Origin: Phocaeicola sp.
GTDB lineage: Bacteria > Bacteroidota > Bacteroidia > Bacteroidales > Bacteroidaceae
DNA: 57,600 bases
Direction: 5' to 3'
NCBI GenBank assembly: GCA_020026175.1
Contig: JAHHQV010000011.1
Location: forward strand, 1 to 57,600
A program made the translations under genes and the position numbers. The notes under the pieces are model-generated. The model was not told where the DNA came from, did no database searches, and saw only the letters and a program-made list of their open reading frames with translations. Each line of letters opens with the position of its first letter. Within the stretch, counting starts at the first letter, position 1. Of this stretch, positions 56,175 to 57,600 are shown piece after piece.

Positions 56175-57431
56175 ATGATGACTATTGACAAATTCAACTT
56201 TGCTGGTAAAAAGGCAATCGTTCGCGTTGACTTCAACGTACCTTTGAACGAAGAAGGTAAAATCACAGACGACACTCGTATCCGCGGTGCTCTTCCTACA
56301 TTGAAAAAAATTCTTGCAGACGGTGGTGCTTTAATCATCATGTCACACATGGGTAAACCAAAAGGCAAAGTAAACGCTAAATATTCTTTGAGCCAGATTG
56401 TAGACGCAGTTTCTGCAGCTCTTGGTGCAGAAGTAAAATTCGCTCCAGACTGTGCAAAAGCTTCTGAAGCTGCTGCAGCTCTTAAGTCAGGAGAAGTTCT
56501 TTTGCTTGAAAACCTCCGTTTCTACGGCGAAGAAGAAGGCAAGCCTGTAGGTATCGACAAAGAAGATCCTGCATACGACGAAGCTAAGAAGGCAATGAAG
56601 GCTTCTCAGAAAGAATTTGCTAAAACTCTTGCTTCTTACGCTGACTGCTACGTAATGGATGCATTCGGTACTGCTCACCGTAAACATGCTTCTACTGCCG
56701 TAATCGCTGACTACTTCGATGCAGACCACAAGATGCTTGGCTACTTGATGGAAAAAGAAGTATTGGCTGTAGACAACGTATTGAAAGACATCAAACGTCC
56801 TTTCACTGCTATCATGGGTGGTTCTAAAGTTTCTACTAAAATCGGTATCATCGAAAACTTGATGGACAAAGTAGACAACTTGATCCTTTGCGGTGGTATG
56901 GCATTTACTTTCGCTAAAGCTAAAGGTGGTAAAATCGGTAACTCACTTGTAGAAGACGACAAACTTCAGTTGGCTCTCGACATCATCGAAAAAGCTAAAG
57001 CTAAAGGTGTAAACTTAGTATTGGGTTGCGACTGTGTAGCTGCTGACAAGTTCGCTAACGATGCCAACACTCAGGTTTGCGAAGACTCTAATATTCCTGA
57101 CGGATGGATGGGTCTTGATGCAGGTCCTAAAACTCAGGAAGAGTTCAAGGCTGCTATCAAGGGTGCCAAGACTATCTTGTGGAACGGTCCTGCAGGTGTA
57201 TTCGAAATGGATAACTTTGCTGCTGGTTCTAAGGCTATCGCTGATGCTATCGCTGAAGCAACTGCTGAAGGCGCATTCTCACTTATCGGTGGTGGTGACT
57301 CTGTAGCTTGTATCAACAAGTTCGGTATGGCTGACAAAGTATCTTACATCTCTACTGGTGGTGGTGCTCTTCTTGAAGCTATCGAAGGTAAAATCCTTCC
57401 AGGTATTGCTGCTATCCGCGGTGATAAGTAA
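56175..57431 (+). CDS. pgk: Phosphoglycerate kinase
   Basis: Pgk transfers phosphate from 1,3-bisphosphoglycerate to ADP in glycolysis. The 418-aa protein shows RVDFNVPLNEEGKITDDTRIRG, the substrate histidine/arginine region SHMGKPKGK, the hinge LLLENLRFYGEEEGK, GGSKVSTKIGIIENL, and the nucleotide site LWNGPAGVFEMDNFAAGSKA and GGGDSVACINKFG. Codon use is strongly biased (GCT, GGT, AAA, ATC), unlike most of the window, which fits high expression. ATG ATG at the start leaves a one-residue ambiguity. Confidence 0.98.
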   Translation: MMTIDKFNFAGKKAIVRVDFNVPLNEEGKITDDTRIRGALPTLKKILADGGALIIMSHMGKPKGKVNAKYSLSQIVDAVSAALGAEVKFAPDCAKASEAAAALKSGEVLLLENLRFYGEEEGKPVGIDKEDPAYDEAKKAMKASQKEFAKTLASYADCYVMDAFGTAHRKHASTAVIADYFDADHKMLGYLMEKEVLAVDNVLKDIKRPFTAIMGGSKVSTKIGIIENLMDKVDNLILCGGMAFTFAKAKGGKIGNSLVEDDKLQLALDIIEKAKAKGVNLVLGCDCVAADKFANDANTQVCEDSNIPDGWMGLDAGPKTQEEFKAAIKGAKTILWNGPAGVFEMDNFAAGSKAIADAIAEATAEGAFSLIGGGDSVACINKFGMADKVSYISTGGGALLEAIEGKILPGIAAIRGDK

Positions 57432-57463
57432 TTCTTGATTTTAAAAAGAAATTATATATAAAT

Positions 57464-57515
57464 AAAAAACGCTGTCCGAACGGTCTTCCAAAATCGTTTG
57501 AACAGCGTTTTTTTT
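57464..57515 (+). terminator. Terminator downstream of pgk
   Basis: The outer stem CGCTGT / ACAGCG (57470-57475 with 57502-57507) and the inner stem CGAACG / CGTTTG (one G:U) stack into one hairpin, flanked by A and T tracts. The last 85 bases of the window show no gene. Confidence 0.88.
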
Positions 57516-57600
57516 ATTTATAGTCTTCACTACACTATATAAACTACGGCTCACCCGATAAACATGGGGGAGCTATGCATATAGTTTTATAAGCCTGAAA

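Overview
This window is a chromosomal segment of a Bacteroidota bacterium, most likely order Bacteroidales. The evidence is direct: almost every promoter-like site is the Bacteroidetes -7 box TAnnTTTG, and the gene set includes families typical of the group (DUF5686, DUF4494, DUF4924, a type III glutamine synthetase, LL-diaminopimelate aminotransferase, and a hybrid two-component regulator with a periplasmic propeller). The sequence is AT-rich, and most genes use ATA and AGA codons heavily. Genus cannot be fixed from this window.

Positions 1-7160 hold a complete-looking type II-C CRISPR-Cas locus. A CRISPR array (11 repeats of 47 bp, the first cut by the window edge, with 10 spacers) reads on the + strand towards cas2-cas1-cas9, which lie on the - strand. 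A divergent tracrRNA gene sits directly upstream of cas9. Each CRISPR repeat contains a Bacteroidetes-type promoter, so spacers may be transcribed one by one. Two spacers at opposite ends of the array are near copies that differ only in the predicted seed. A tRNA-Asp(GTC) gene follows.

Positions 7364-32255 are mostly core metabolism: hisH-hisA-hisF-hisIE overlapping an FtsE-type ATPase, then lysC and lysA, a membrane glycosyltransferase, a DUF5686 outer-membrane protein, a Crp/Fnr regulator, an aminotransferase/FtsX-type permease pair, a DUF4494/YggS/dihydroorotate dehydrogenase-like operon, an acyl-CoA ligase with a surface-repeat protein, YitT with a second Crp/Fnr regulator, dapL-glnN, and a class A beta-lactamase.

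Positions 32343-57600 hold a - strand operon (LysE family, DUF4924, rfbD, prfC), the large purL gene, a hybrid two-component regulator followed by a split chromate-transporter pair, a BtuFCD/FecBCD-type ABC importer, a nitroreductase, a phosphoglycolate phosphatase-like HAD protein, an OmpP1/FadL-type porin, a TonB-receptor-like beta-barrel protein, a lipoprotein and pgk.

The most unusual non-coding signal is a pair of intergenic arrays, at 36150-36227 and 51973-52050. Each has four imperfect 12-bp palindromes (consensus ACGACTAGTCGT) repeated at exactly 22 bp. I know of no name for this element. Together with the promoter-bearing CRISPR repeats, these arrays are the best candidates for something new.
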